Shown in pieces: positions 17,079-25,667 of a stretch of 59,223 nucleotides of DNA (the first letter of the stretch is position 1; every line of letters begins with the position of its first letter). The stretch spans positions 1-59,223 of the forward strand of contig NZ_QKVL01000036.1 of assembly GCF_003231275.1 (NCBI RefSeq), read 5' to 3'. This DNA is from Pseudomonas huaxiensis. GTDB lineage: Bacteria > Pseudomonadota > Gammaproteobacteria > Pseudomonadales > Pseudomonadaceae. The translations under genes and the position numbers were made by a program. The notes under the pieces were generated by a model that made no database searches, had not been told where the DNA came from, and saw only the letters and a program-made list of their open reading frames with translations.

Positions 17079-20012
17079 ATGAGCCTGCCGTCGCTGGTCG
17101 AACTGCCCGAAACCCTCAAACACCTGTCTATCAGCAACGAACAGGCGCTGCGCAGCGCCGTGGCCGCTCATGAAGGCCTGAGCCTGGACAGTTGGACCAC
17201 CGAACGCTGGGCCGGGTTCGCCCGGGTCGCTGCGGCCAGCGAATTCGTCCTCGAACACAGCCAGCGCGACCCGGCCATGCTCCTCGACCTCGCCGCCAGC
17301 GGCGAGCTTGATCGCCCCTTCGCCCCCGGCGAGCTGTGTGCGCAACTGGCCGCCGCCGCCCAGGCCGCGACCAGCGAAGATGAACTGGCGCGCACCCTGC
17401 GCCGCCAGCGCACCCGTCATCAGGTGCGGATCATCTGGCGCGACCTGACCCGCCAGGCCGATCTGGTCCAGACCTGCCGCGACCTGTCCGACATGGCCGA
17501 CGCCGCCATCGATCAGGCCTATCAGTGGCTGTACCCGCGCCTGTGCCAGCAATTCGGCACGCCCACCGGCCACCGCAGCGGCCAGCCGCAACAGATGGTG
17601 GTGTTGGGCATGGGCAAGCTGGGCGCGGTGGAGCTGAACCTGTCCTCCGACATCGACCTGATCTTCGCCTACCCCGAGGGCGGCGAGACCGAGGGCGTGA
17701 AGCGCTCGCTGGATAACCAGGAGTTCTTCACCCGCCTCGGCCAGCGCCTGATCAAGGCACTGGACCCGATCACCGTCGACGGCTTCGTGTTCCGCGTCGA
17801 CATGCGCCTGCGGCCCTACGGTTCGTCCGGCGCGCTGGTGCTCAGCTTCAATGCGCTGGAGCAGTACTACCAGGACCAGGGCCGCGACTGGGAACGCTAC
17901 GCGATGATCAAGGCGCGGGTGGTGGCGGGCGATCAGGTCGCCGGCAACCAGTTGCAAGAAATGCTGCGGCCCTTCGTCTATAGGCGTTACCTGGACTTCT
18001 CGGCAATCGAAGCGCTGCGCACCATGAAGCAGTTGATCCAGCAGGAAGTCCGGCGCAAGGGGATGTCCGAGAACATCAAGCTGGGGGCCGGCGGCATCCG
18101 CGAGGTGGAGTTCATCGCCCAGGCTTTCCAGTTGATCCACGGCGGCCGCGACCTGAGCCTGCAACAGCGTCCGCTGCTCAAGGTGCTGGCGACCCTCGAA
18201 GGCCAGGGTTACCTGCCGCCGGCGGTGGTGAGCGAGTTGCGCGACGGTTACGAATTCCTGCGTTATACCGAGCACGCCATCCAGGCCATCGCCGACCGCC
18301 AGACCCAGATGCTGCCCGACGGCGACCTGGACCGCGCACGCATCGCGTTCATGCTCGGTTTCCCTGACTGGGACGCCTTCCACGCCCAACTGATGCACTG
18401 GCGCGGGCGTATCGACTGGCATTTCCGCCAGGTCATTGCCGACCCGGACGACGAAGACGGCGAAGGCGAAGTGGTGGTCGGCGGCGAATGGCTGCCGCTC
18501 TGGGAAGAAGCCCAGGACGAAGAGGCCGCCTGCCGCCAGTTGCAGGACGCCGGGTTCCGCGACGCCGCCAAGGCCCTGAAACAACTTGCCGGCCTGCGCG
18601 CCAGCCCCAACCTGCGCTCCATGCAGCGCCTGAGCCGCGAGCGGCTGGACTCCTTTATTCCGCGCCTGCTCGCCCAGGCGGTTGAGCATGACGACCCGGA
18701 CCTGGTGCTGGAACGGGTATTGCCCCTGGTGGAAGCCGTGGCGCGGCGCTCGGCCTATCTGGTGCTGCTCACCGAGAACCCCGGCGCCCTGCGCCGCCTG
18801 CTGACCCTGTGCGCGGCCAGCCCGTGGATCGCCGAGCAGATTGCCCGATTCCCGCTGCTGCTGGACGAACTGCTTAATGAAGGCCGCCTGTTCAGCCCGC
18901 CCAAGGCACCGGAACTGGCCGCCGAACTGCGCGAGCGCCTGACCCGCATTCCCGAGGACGACCTCGAACAACAGATGGAAGCGCTGCGGCACTTCAAGCT
19001 GGCCCACAGCCTGCGCGTCGCCGCCTCGGAAATCGCCGGCAACCTGCCATTGATGAAAGTCAGCGACTACCTGACCTGGCTGGCCGAAGCCATCCTCAAT
19101 CAAGTGCTGGCCCTGGCCTGGCGCCAGACCGTCGCCCGCCACGGCCGGCCCCAGCGCAGCGACGGCAGCCCGTGCGATCCGGGCTTCATCATCGTCGGCT
19201 ACGGCAAGATGGGCGGCCTTGAACTGGGCCATGGTTCGGACCTGGACCTGGTGTTCATCCACGACGGCGACCCGCAGGCGGAAACCGACGGCGACAAGCC
19301 AATCGACAGCGCGCAGTTCTTCACCCGCCTGGGCCAGCGCATCATTCACCTGCTGACCACCCAGACCAACTCCGGGCAACTGTACGACGTCGACATGCGC
19401 CTGCGGCCGTCCGGAGCCTCGGGCTTGCTGGTCAGCTCGGTCGGCGCCTTCGAGCGCTACCAGCAGAACGAAGCCTGGACCTGGGAACACCAGGCCCTGG
19501 TCCGCGCCCGCGTACTGGTGGGCTGCCCGCAAGTGGGTGCGGCCTTCGAAGACGTGCGGGCGCGGGTGCTGGGCAAGCAGCGCGACCTGGCCGGGCTGCG
19601 TACCGAAGTCAGCGAGATGCGCGCCAAGATGCGCGACAACCTGGGGACCAAATCCACCGCCGCCGGCACCGCGGCCAATGCCTATGACCCCGGCGTTCCC
19701 TTCGATATCAAGCAGGATGCCGGTGGTATCGTGGATATTGAATTTATGGTGCAATACGCCGCGCTCGCCTGGTCCCACAGCCATCCCGCCTTGCTGCGCT
19801 ACACCGACAACATCCGCATTCTCGAAGGCCTCGAGGAAGCCGGGCTGATGCCCGCCAGCGATGCGGTGCTGCTGCGCGAGGTATACAAGGCGTTCCGCTC
19901 GGCAGCCCACCGCCAGGCCTTGCAGAAACAGGCCGGGGTGATCGACGCGGGGCAATTCGTCAATGAACGCCAGGAAGTACGGCGGATCTGGGGCGAACTG
20001 GGACTCAGTTGA
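17079..20012 (+). CDS. glnE: Glutamine synthetase adenylyltransferase/adenylyl-removing enzyme
   Basis: 977 residues. It contains two nucleotidyltransferase domains, each followed by a helical linker. The N-terminal deadenylylase site is GMGKLGAVELNLSSDIDLIF and the C-terminal adenylylase site is GYGKMGGLELGHGSDLDLVF; both keep the paired aspartates. GGIREVEFIAQ and GGIVDIEFMVQ are the matching second blocks. The enzyme adds and removes AMP on GlnA under PII control. It is divergent from aceE. A hairpin follows the stop, and waaF starts 133 bp later with no ilvE between, unlike PAO1. Confidence 0.97.
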   Translation: MSLPSLVELPETLKHLSISNEQALRSAVAAHEGLSLDSWTTERWAGFARVAAASEFVLEHSQRDPAMLLDLAASGELDRPFAPGELCAQLAAAAQAATSEDELARTLRRQRTRHQVRIIWRDLTRQADLVQTCRDLSDMADAAIDQAYQWLYPRLCQQFGTPTGHRSGQPQQMVVLGMGKLGAVELNLSSDIDLIFAYPEGGETEGVKRSLDNQEFFTRLGQRLIKALDPITVDGFVFRVDMRLRPYGSSGALVLSFNALEQYYQDQGRDWERYAMIKARVVAGDQVAGNQLQEMLRPFVYRRYLDFSAIEALRTMKQLIQQEVRRKGMSENIKLGAGGIREVEFIAQAFQLIHGGRDLSLQQRPLLKVLATLEGQGYLPPAVVSELRDGYEFLRYTEHAIQAIADRQTQMLPDGDLDRARIAFMLGFPDWDAFHAQLMHWRGRIDWHFRQVIADPDDEDGEGEVVVGGEWLPLWEEAQDEEAACRQLQDAGFRDAAKALKQLAGLRASPNLRSMQRLSRERLDSFIPRLLAQAVEHDDPDLVLERVLPLVEAVARRSAYLVLLTENPGALRRLLTLCAASPWIAEQIARFPLLLDELLNEGRLFSPPKAPELAAELRERLTRIPEDDLEQQMEALRHFKLAHSLRVAASEIAGNLPLMKVSDYLTWLAEAILNQVLALAWRQTVARHGRPQRSDGSPCDPGFIIVGYGKMGGLELGHGSDLDLVFIHDGDPQAETDGDKPIDSAQFFTRLGQRIIHLLTTQTNSGQLYDVDMRLRPSGASGLLVSSVGAFERYQQNEAWTWEHQALVRARVLVGCPQVGAAFEDVRARVLGKQRDLAGLRTEVSEMRAKMRDNLGTKSTAAGTAANAYDPGVPFDIKQDAGGIVDIEFMVQYAALAWSHSHPALLRYTDNIRILEGLEEAGLMPASDAVLLREVYKAFRSAAHRQALQKQAGVIDAGQFVNERQEVRRIWGELGLS

Positions 20013-20019
20013 ACAGGCA

Positions 20020-20050
20020 GATCCGGCTGGCAGGAGGCCAGCCCCGGATC
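20020..20050 (+). terminator. Hairpin after glnE
   Basis: GATCCGGCTGGC-AGGAG-GCCAG-CC-CCGGATC forms a long stem with a two-base bulge directly after the glnE stop. There is no T tract, so it may be a weak or Rho-assisted terminator. Confidence 0.4.
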
Positions 20051-20089
20051 AGTGGCGTACACTGATGGACCGAGCCTGAATATAAAGAA

Positions 20090-20125
20090 GGGAGGCCAGG
20101 CTGTTAAAACAGACTGATGCCTCCC
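20090..20125 (+). promoter_or_regulatory. Leader hairpin of the waa operon
   Basis: GGGAGGC (20090-20096) pairs with GCCTCCC (20119-20125), with an inner CTGTT/AACAG stem (20101-20112). It lies 20 bp before the waaF ATG, after an AT-rich TATAAA (20081-20086) that could be a -10 box. No JUMPstart/ops element is seen. Confidence 0.4.
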
Positions 20126-20145
20126 TGATCGTTTCTGGAATTTGC

Positions 20146-21195
20146 ATGAGAATTTTGATAATCGGGCCCAGTTGGGTGGGCGACATGGTGATGGCGCAAA
20201 CGCTGTTCCAGGTCCTGAAGCAGCGTCACGCCGATTGCGTGATCGATGTGCTGGCCCCCGAATGGAGCCGGCCGATCCTCGAGCGCATGCCCGAAGTCCG
20301 CCAGGCCTTGAGCTTCCCGCTCGGCCACGGCGCACTGGAACTGGCTACGCGCCGGCGCATCGGCAAATCCCTGGTCGGCCAGTACGATCAGGCGATCCTG
20401 CTGCCCAACTCGCTGAAGTCGGCGCTGGTGCCGTTCTTCGCCGGCATCCCGCAGCGCACCGGCTGGCGCGGCGAATTCCGCTATGGCCTGCTCAATGACG
20501 TGCGGCGCCTGGACAAGGCCCGCTACCCGTTGATGATCGAGCGCTTCATGGCCCTCGCCTTCCCCGACGGCAGCGACCTGCCGAAACCTTATCCACGTCC
20601 GAGCCTGAGCATCGAGGCCGCCAGCCGCGATGCCGCGCTGGCCAAGTTCGGCCTGGAGCTGGACCGTCCGGTGCTGGCGCTGTGTCCGGGTGCCGAGTTC
20701 GGCGAAGCCAAGAAGTGGCCGGCGGAGCACTACGCCAAGGTCGCCGAACTGAAGGTCCGCGAGGGCTGGCAGGTCTGGCTGTTCGGTTCGAAGAACGATC
20801 ACCCGGTGGGTGAGCAGATCCGCGACCGGTTGATTCCGGGCTTGCGTGAAGAATCCTTCAACCTCGCTGGCGAAACCTCGCTGGCCGAGGCTATCGACCT
20901 GCTCTCCTGCGCCGACGCCGTGGTCTCCAACGACTCCGGCCTGATGCACGTCGCCGCGGCGCTGAACCGTCCGCTGGTGGCGGTCTACGGTTCCACATCC
21001 CCCGGCTTCACGCCACCGCTGGCCGATCAGGTCGAAGTGGTGCGCCTGGGCCTGGAATGCAGCCCCTGTTTCGACCGGACCTGCCGCTTCGGCCATTACA
21101 ACTGCCTGCGCCAGTTGGAGCCCGACGCGGTGTCCGCGGCGCTGCAGCGGCTCGACGGCCCGTCGCTGGTCGACGTCAGTGCAGAGGTCGATTAA
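20146..21195 (+). CDS. waaF: ADP-heptose--LPS heptosyltransferase II
   Basis: 349 residues, a GT9-family enzyme. It starts MRILIIGPSWVGDMVMAQTL, the family N-terminus with the catalytic Asp in VGD. LCPGAEFGEAKKWPAEHYA and SNDSGLMHVAAAL are the ADP-heptose-binding blocks. It adds the second heptose to the LPS inner core at the cytoplasmic face of the inner membrane. It is the first gene of a seven-gene run whose later members overlap by one to four bases; the waaC GTG follows its stop directly. Confidence 0.95.
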   Translation: MRILIIGPSWVGDMVMAQTLFQVLKQRHADCVIDVLAPEWSRPILERMPEVRQALSFPLGHGALELATRRRIGKSLVGQYDQAILLPNSLKSALVPFFAGIPQRTGWRGEFRYGLLNDVRRLDKARYPLMIERFMALAFPDGSDLPKPYPRPSLSIEAASRDAALAKFGLELDRPVLALCPGAEFGEAKKWPAEHYAKVAELKVREGWQVWLFGSKNDHPVGEQIRDRLIPGLREESFNLAGETSLAEAIDLLSCADAVVSNDSGLMHVAAALNRPLVAVYGSTSPGFTPPLADQVEVVRLGLECSPCFDRTCRFGHYNCLRQLEPDAVSAALQRLDGPSLVDVSAEVD

Positions 21196-22257
21196 GTGCG
21201 GGTCCTGCTGATCAAGACATCCTCCCTGGGCGACGTGATCCACGCCCTGCCGGCGCTCACCGACGCGGCCCACGCCATCCCCGGCATCACCTTCGACTGG
21301 GTGGTGGAAGAAGGCTTCGCCGAGATTCCCACCTGGCACCCGGCGGTGGACCAGGTGATTCCGGTGGCCATCCGCCGCTGGCGCAAGAACCTCTGGCAAA
21401 CCTTCAAGAGCGGCGAGTGGCGCCAGTTCAAGAAGCGTATTCGCGAGCGCAAGTACGACCTGGTGATCGACGCTCAAGGGCTGGTCAAGAGCGCCTGGCT
21501 GACCCGTTACGTGAAGAAGACGCCAGTGGCCGGCCTGGACCGCTATTCGGCGCGGGAAGGTTTTTCCAGCCGCTTCTATGACCGCCGTCTGTCGGTTGCC
21601 ACCGGCCAGCACGCCGTTGAACGGGTGCGCCAGTTGTTCGCCCTCGCCCTGGGCTACGACCTGCCCGAAGGCATCGGTGACTACGGCCTGGACCGCAGCC
21701 GCCTGGAGCAAGTAGGCGTCGCGCCTTACGTGGTGTTCCTGCACGGCACCACCTGGGACACCAAGCACTGGCCCGAGTTGTACTGGCGCCAACTGGCCGA
21801 GCGGCTGGGCCGCGCCGGCCTGCAAATCTGCCTGCCGTGGGGCAACCCGGCGGAGAAGGCCCGCGCCGAGCGTATCGCCCAGGGCTTGAAGAACGCCCAG
21901 GTACTGCCCAAATTGAACCTTGTCGGGGTGGGTCGTGTGCTGGCCTCGGCCAAGGCCTGCGTGGCGGTCGATACCGGCCTTGGCCACCTCGCGGCGGCGC
22001 TGGACGTGCCGACCCTGTCGCTGTTCGGCCCGACCAACCCGGGCCTGACCGGGGCCTACGGGAAATCCCAGGTCCATGTCGCCAGCGACTTCCCTTGCGC
22101 ACCCTGCCTGCGCAAGAAGTGCACCTACAAGCCGAGCGCCGAAGAACAGCGCCGGTTCGATCTCAAACGTGAGTGGCCGCTGTGCTTCACTCGCCTGAAT
22201 CCCGAACGTGTGGCACGCCAGTTGGGCGAGCTGCTGCGGGTTGAGGATGTTCGTTGA
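21196..22257 (+). CDS. waaC: LPS heptosyltransferase I
   Basis: 353 residues starting from a GTG immediately after the waaF stop (MRVLLIKTSSLGDVIHALPAL), the classic RfaC N-terminus. FLHGTTWDTKHWPELYWRQLAE and VAVDTGLGHLAAALDVPTLSLFGPT carry the nucleotide-sugar site. It transfers the first heptose to Kdo2-lipid A. The GTG start with no space for an independent ribosome site suggests translational coupling to waaF. Its stop overlaps the waaG start in TGATG. Confidence 0.95.
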   Translation: MRVLLIKTSSLGDVIHALPALTDAAHAIPGITFDWVVEEGFAEIPTWHPAVDQVIPVAIRRWRKNLWQTFKSGEWRQFKKRIRERKYDLVIDAQGLVKSAWLTRYVKKTPVAGLDRYSAREGFSSRFYDRRLSVATGQHAVERVRQLFALALGYDLPEGIGDYGLDRSRLEQVGVAPYVVFLHGTTWDTKHWPELYWRQLAERLGRAGLQICLPWGNPAEKARAERIAQGLKNAQVLPKLNLVGVGRVLASAKACVAVDTGLGHLAAALDVPTLSLFGPTNPGLTGAYGKSQVHVASDFPCAPCLRKKCTYKPSAEEQRRFDLKREWPLCFTRLNPERVARQLGELLRVEDVR

Positions 22258-23381
22258 TGCAACTGGCTTTCGTGCTCTACAAGTATTTCCCCTTCGGTGG
22301 CCTGCAGCGTGACTTCATGCGCATCGCCCTGGAGTGCCAGCAGCGCGGGCATCAGATCCGCGTCTACACCCTGATCTGGGAAGGCGACGTGCCGCCCGGC
22401 TTCGAGGTGCTGGTGGCGCCGGTCAAGGCGCTGTTCAACCATCGGCGCAACGAGAAACTCAGCGCCTGGATGGAAGCGGACCTGGCCAAGCGCCCGGTAG
22501 ACCGCCTGATCGGTTTCAACAAGATGCCCGGCCTGGACGTCTACTACGCCGCCGACGGCTGTTTCGAAGACAAGGCCCAGACCCTGCGCGGCAGCCTGTA
22601 CCGGCGCTGGGGCCGCTACCGGCACTTCGCCGAATACGAGCGCGCGGTGTTCGACAAGAACGCTCGCACCGAAATCCTGATGATTTCCGAAGTCCAGCAG
22701 CCGCTGTTCGTGAAGCACTACGGCACCCAGGCCGAGCGCTTCCACTTGCTGCCGCCGGGCATTTCCCAGGACCGCCGGGCCCCGGCCAACGCCGCCGAAA
22801 TCCGCGCCGAGTTTCGCCGCGAATTCGACCTGAAAGACGACGAACTGCTGCTGGTGCAGATCGGTTCCGGCTTCAAGACCAAGGGTGTGGACCGCAGCCT
22901 CAAGGCCCTCGCCGCCCTGCCCTCGGCCCTGCGCAAGCGCACCCGGCTGATGGTCATCGGCCAGGACGATCCCAAGGTGTTCCAGTTGCAGAGCACCGCC
23001 CTGGGCCTCAATGACCAGGTGCAGTTCCTCAAGGGCCGCAGCGACATCCCGCGTTTCCTGCTCGGCGCCGACCTGCTGATCCACCCCGCCTATAACGAGA
23101 ACACCGGCACGGTGCTGCTCGAAGCGCTGGTGGCCGGCTTGCCGGTGCTGGTCACGGCCGTTTGCGGCTACGCCCACTACATCGCCGAGGCCGACAGCGG
23201 CCTGGTGCTCGACGAGCCTTTCGAACAGGAGCAGCTCAACAGCTACCTGCAACGTGTGCTCGAAGACGACGCCGCCCGTGCCGACTGGAGCCGCAACGGC
23301 CTGGCCTTCGCCGACACCGCCGATCTGTACAGCATGCCGCAGCATGCCGCCGACGTGATCCTCGCGCAGGAGCGCGCATGA
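22257..23381 (+). CDS. waaG: LPS core glycosyltransferase WaaG
   Basis: 374 residues from ATG 22257; a TTG three bases earlier is in frame but the ATG in the TGATG overlap is preferred. It is a GT4-family, GT-B-fold enzyme: FVLYKYFPFGGLQRDFMRIA is the RfaG N-terminus, and HPAYNENTGTVLLEALVAGLPVL is the donor-site EX7E block. It adds the first hexose of the outer core to heptose II. It is coupled to waaC before it and to waaP after it by an ATGA overlap. Confidence 0.94.
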   Translation: MQLAFVLYKYFPFGGLQRDFMRIALECQQRGHQIRVYTLIWEGDVPPGFEVLVAPVKALFNHRRNEKLSAWMEADLAKRPVDRLIGFNKMPGLDVYYAADGCFEDKAQTLRGSLYRRWGRYRHFAEYERAVFDKNARTEILMISEVQQPLFVKHYGTQAERFHLLPPGISQDRRAPANAAEIRAEFRREFDLKDDELLLVQIGSGFKTKGVDRSLKALAALPSALRKRTRLMVIGQDDPKVFQLQSTALGLNDQVQFLKGRSDIPRFLLGADLLIHPAYNENTGTVLLEALVAGLPVLVTAVCGYAHYIAEADSGLVLDEPFEQEQLNSYLQRVLEDDAARADWSRNGLAFADTADLYSMPQHAADVILAQERA

Positions 23382-24184
23382 AACTTGTACTGAACGAGAC
23401 CTTCAAACGGCTCTGGGCCGGACGCGACGCCTTCGACGCCGTCGAGGCGCTGCAAGGCGAGGTCTACCGCGAGCTGGAAGGTCGCCGCACCCTGCGTACC
23501 GAAATCGAGGGCCGTGGCTACTTCGTCAAGATCCACCGTGGCATCGGCTGGGGCGAGATCGTCAAGAACCTGCTCACCGCCAAGCTCCCGGTGCTCGGTG
23601 CCGGCCAGGAATGGAAAGCCATCCAGCGCCTGCACGAAGTGGGCGTACCGACCATGACCGCCGTGGCCTACGGCGAGCGCGGCAGCAACCCGGCGACCCA
23701 GCATTCGTTCATCGTCACCGAGGAACTGGCGCCCACCGTCAGCCTGGAAGACTTCAGCATCGACTGGGTCAAGCAGCCGCCGGAGCCGCGCCTGAAACGC
23801 GCGCTGATCGCCGAGGTGGCGAAGATGACCGGCGGCATGCACCGTGCCGGGGTCAACCACCGTGACTGCTATATCTGCCACTTTCTGCTGCACACCGATC
23901 GCCCGGTGACGGCGGATGATTTCAAACTGTCGGTCATCGACCTGCACCGCGCCCAGACCCGGGCGACAATCACCCGCCGCTGGCGCGACAAAGACCTCGC
24001 TGCCCTGTATTTCTCGGCGCTGGACATCGGCCTGACACGGCGCGACAAATTGCGCTTCCTGCGCGGCTATTTCCAGCAGCCGCTGCGGCAGATCCTCGCC
24101 GAACATGCCGGCCTGCTGGCGTGGCTGGACGGCAAGGCACAGAAGCTCTACGAGCGTAAGCAACGGTATGGGGACGCGCTCTGA
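23378..24184 (+). CDS. waaP: LPS core heptose(I) kinase WaaP/RfaP
   Basis: 268 residues. The kinase-like fold shows the nucleotide-binding lysine in GYFVKIHRGIGWGEIVKNLL, the catalytic loop HRAGVNHRDCYICHFLL, and the metal aspartate in LSVIDLHRAQ. WaaP phosphorylates heptose I of the inner core, which is essential for outer-membrane stability in P. aeruginosa. The start at 23378 overlaps the waaG stop (ATGA), and the stop overlaps the next start. Confidence 0.94.
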   Translation: MKLVLNETFKRLWAGRDAFDAVEALQGEVYRELEGRRTLRTEIEGRGYFVKIHRGIGWGEIVKNLLTAKLPVLGAGQEWKAIQRLHEVGVPTMTAVAYGERGSNPATQHSFIVTEELAPTVSLEDFSIDWVKQPPEPRLKRALIAEVAKMTGGMHRAGVNHRDCYICHFLLHTDRPVTADDFKLSVIDLHRAQTRATITRRWRDKDLAALYFSALDIGLTRRDKLRFLRGYFQQPLRQILAEHAGLLAWLDGKAQKLYERKQRYGDAL

Positions 24185-24918
24185 TGGCGGGTTGGACACT
24201 GGAGCCGAAATATTCGGCCCTGGCGCATGATTTCGGCAGTATCGAAGCGGTGTTCGCCCTTCAGGGCGAGCGCCTGACCCGCGACCCGCTGAGCGAAGTG
24301 ATTCGCGTGCAGCGTGACGGGGTCAACTATTACGTCAAACGCTACACCGGCGCCGGCAAGGGCCTGCGCCGCTACCTGGGGCGGCCGCGCATCAAGGCCG
24401 AGTGGCAGAACCTCAAGCAGTTCGCCAAATGGCAGATACCCACCGCGGAAGTGGTCGCCTGCGGCCTGGAGCGCAACGGCCTGAGCTTCGGCCGCGGCGC
24501 GATGATCACCCGCGAGCTGCCACGCACCGAAGACCTCTCGGTGCTCGCCGAACGCAATGACCCGCGCCTGGCCGACCGCCGCTGGGTCGACAACATCAGC
24601 CAGCAACTGGCCCGCCACACGCGGATCATGCATGACCACCACTTCACCCATAACGACCTGAAGTGGCGCAACCTGCTGGTGGATGACCAGGGCACGCTAT
24701 TCTTCATCGACTGCCCCACAGGCGACTTCTGGTGGGGCTTCATGCTGCGCTACCGGATCACCAAAGACCTGGCGTGCCTGGACAAAGTGGCCAAATACCA
24801 CCTGTCGGCGACCCAGCGCCTGCGTTTCTACCTGCAGTACCGCAACCGCAACCGGTTGAATGCATCGGACAAGAAACGCGTCCGGCATATCGTGAAGTTT
24901 TTCGAGGGACGCGAATGA
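24184..24918 (+). CDS. LPS core kinase, WaaP/InaA family (PA5008-like)
   Basis: 244 residues. The nucleotide-binding region is VNYYVKRYTGAGKGLRRYLGR, the catalytic loop is MHDHHFTHNDLKWRNLLVDD, and the metal Asp is in LFFIDCPTGDFWW. The catalytic His-Asn-Asp-Leu replaces the usual His-Arg-Asp. In PAO1 the equivalent gene is, from memory, PA5008 (wapP), thought to phosphorylate the core heptoses. It overlaps waaP by one base (TGATG) and the next gene by four. Confidence 0.85.
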   Translation: MAGWTLEPKYSALAHDFGSIEAVFALQGERLTRDPLSEVIRVQRDGVNYYVKRYTGAGKGLRRYLGRPRIKAEWQNLKQFAKWQIPTAEVVACGLERNGLSFGRGAMITRELPRTEDLSVLAERNDPRLADRRWVDNISQQLARHTRIMHDHHFTHNDLKWRNLLVDDQGTLFFIDCPTGDFWWGFMLRYRITKDLACLDKVAKYHLSATQRLRFYLQYRNRNRLNASDKKRVRHIVKFFEGRE

Positions 24919-25667
24919 GTGATTTCCTGGCCAGTGCCGACACGGCGCTGCTCGAACGTCATGGACTGAACGGCTTCGACCCGCTCTGGGCACTGCAACT
25001 GGACGCCGTGGACGAGCCCAACACCGGCCGCGGCGGCTGGAGCAGCGTGTTCCGCCTGGAGCTGGAGGGCAAGGGCTACTACCTCAAGCGCCAGAGCGAT
25101 TACCTGACCCACACGCTGCACAGCCCGTTCGGCGAACCGACCTTCGCCCGCGAATTCCGCAATATCAGCCGCTACCAGAAGCTGCACATCCCGGCCCTGC
25201 AGGCGGTGTACTACGGCGAGCGCAAGGTGAACGGCGAACGCCGGGCGATCCTCATGACCCGCGCGCTGGACGACTGGAACGACCTCGACAGCCTGCTCGG
25301 CCAGTGGCCGCAACTGCCGCTCCCGCAGCGCCAGGGCATCCTCCGCGCCTGCGGCCAGTTGGCCCGCACGCTGCACGCCGCCCGCCAGGTGCACGGCTGC
25401 TTCTACCCCAAGCACATCTTCCTGCGCGAACGCGGCGAGGGGTGGCAGGCGCAACTGATCGACCTGGAAAAAACCCGCCCGCTGCTGTTCGGCCAGCGTG
25501 ACCGAATCAAAGACCTGGAGCCGCTGCTGCGCCGCGCGCCGGTGTGGAGCGAGGCCGACATCCGCCTGTTGCTGTCGGCTTACCTGGATCAACCGGGCGA
25601 CAGCCCATTGGTACATACCTGGCTGCAACGCCTGGTGCGTCGTCGTCGTCACAAAGAGGCCCGCTGA
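24915..25667 (+). CDS. Lipopolysaccharide kinase InaA family protein (PA5007-like)
   Basis: 250 residues. The kinase core is visible as GKGYYLKRQSDYL, EFRNISRYQKLHIPAL, and HAARQVHGCFYPKHIFLRE, where Tyr-Pro-Lys-His stands in the catalytic-loop position. LIDLEKTRPLLF holds the metal-binding Asp. The catalytic loop lacks the usual His-X-Asp, so this is a divergent InaA-type kinase. From memory the PAO1 counterpart is PA5007. The start at 24915 was chosen from the ATGA overlap and the family N-terminus. Confidence 0.82.
   Translation: MSDFLASADTALLERHGLNGFDPLWALQLDAVDEPNTGRGGWSSVFRLELEGKGYYLKRQSDYLTHTLHSPFGEPTFAREFRNISRYQKLHIPALQAVYYGERKVNGERRAILMTRALDDWNDLDSLLGQWPQLPLPQRQGILRACGQLARTLHAARQVHGCFYPKHIFLRERGEGWQAQLIDLEKTRPLLFGQRDRIKDLEPLLRRAPVWSEADIRLLLSAYLDQPGDSPLVHTWLQRLVRRRRHKEAR

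Noticed and set aside
16833..19955. 1040-codon minus-strand frame across glnE
   Set aside because: Antisense shadow of glnE. Its translation is Gln/Ala/Gly/Val-rich with no family pattern.
20013..20145. Absence of ilvE between glnE and waaF
   Set aside because: Differs from PAO1, but I believe P. putida also lacks ilvE here, so it is probably normal lineage variation.
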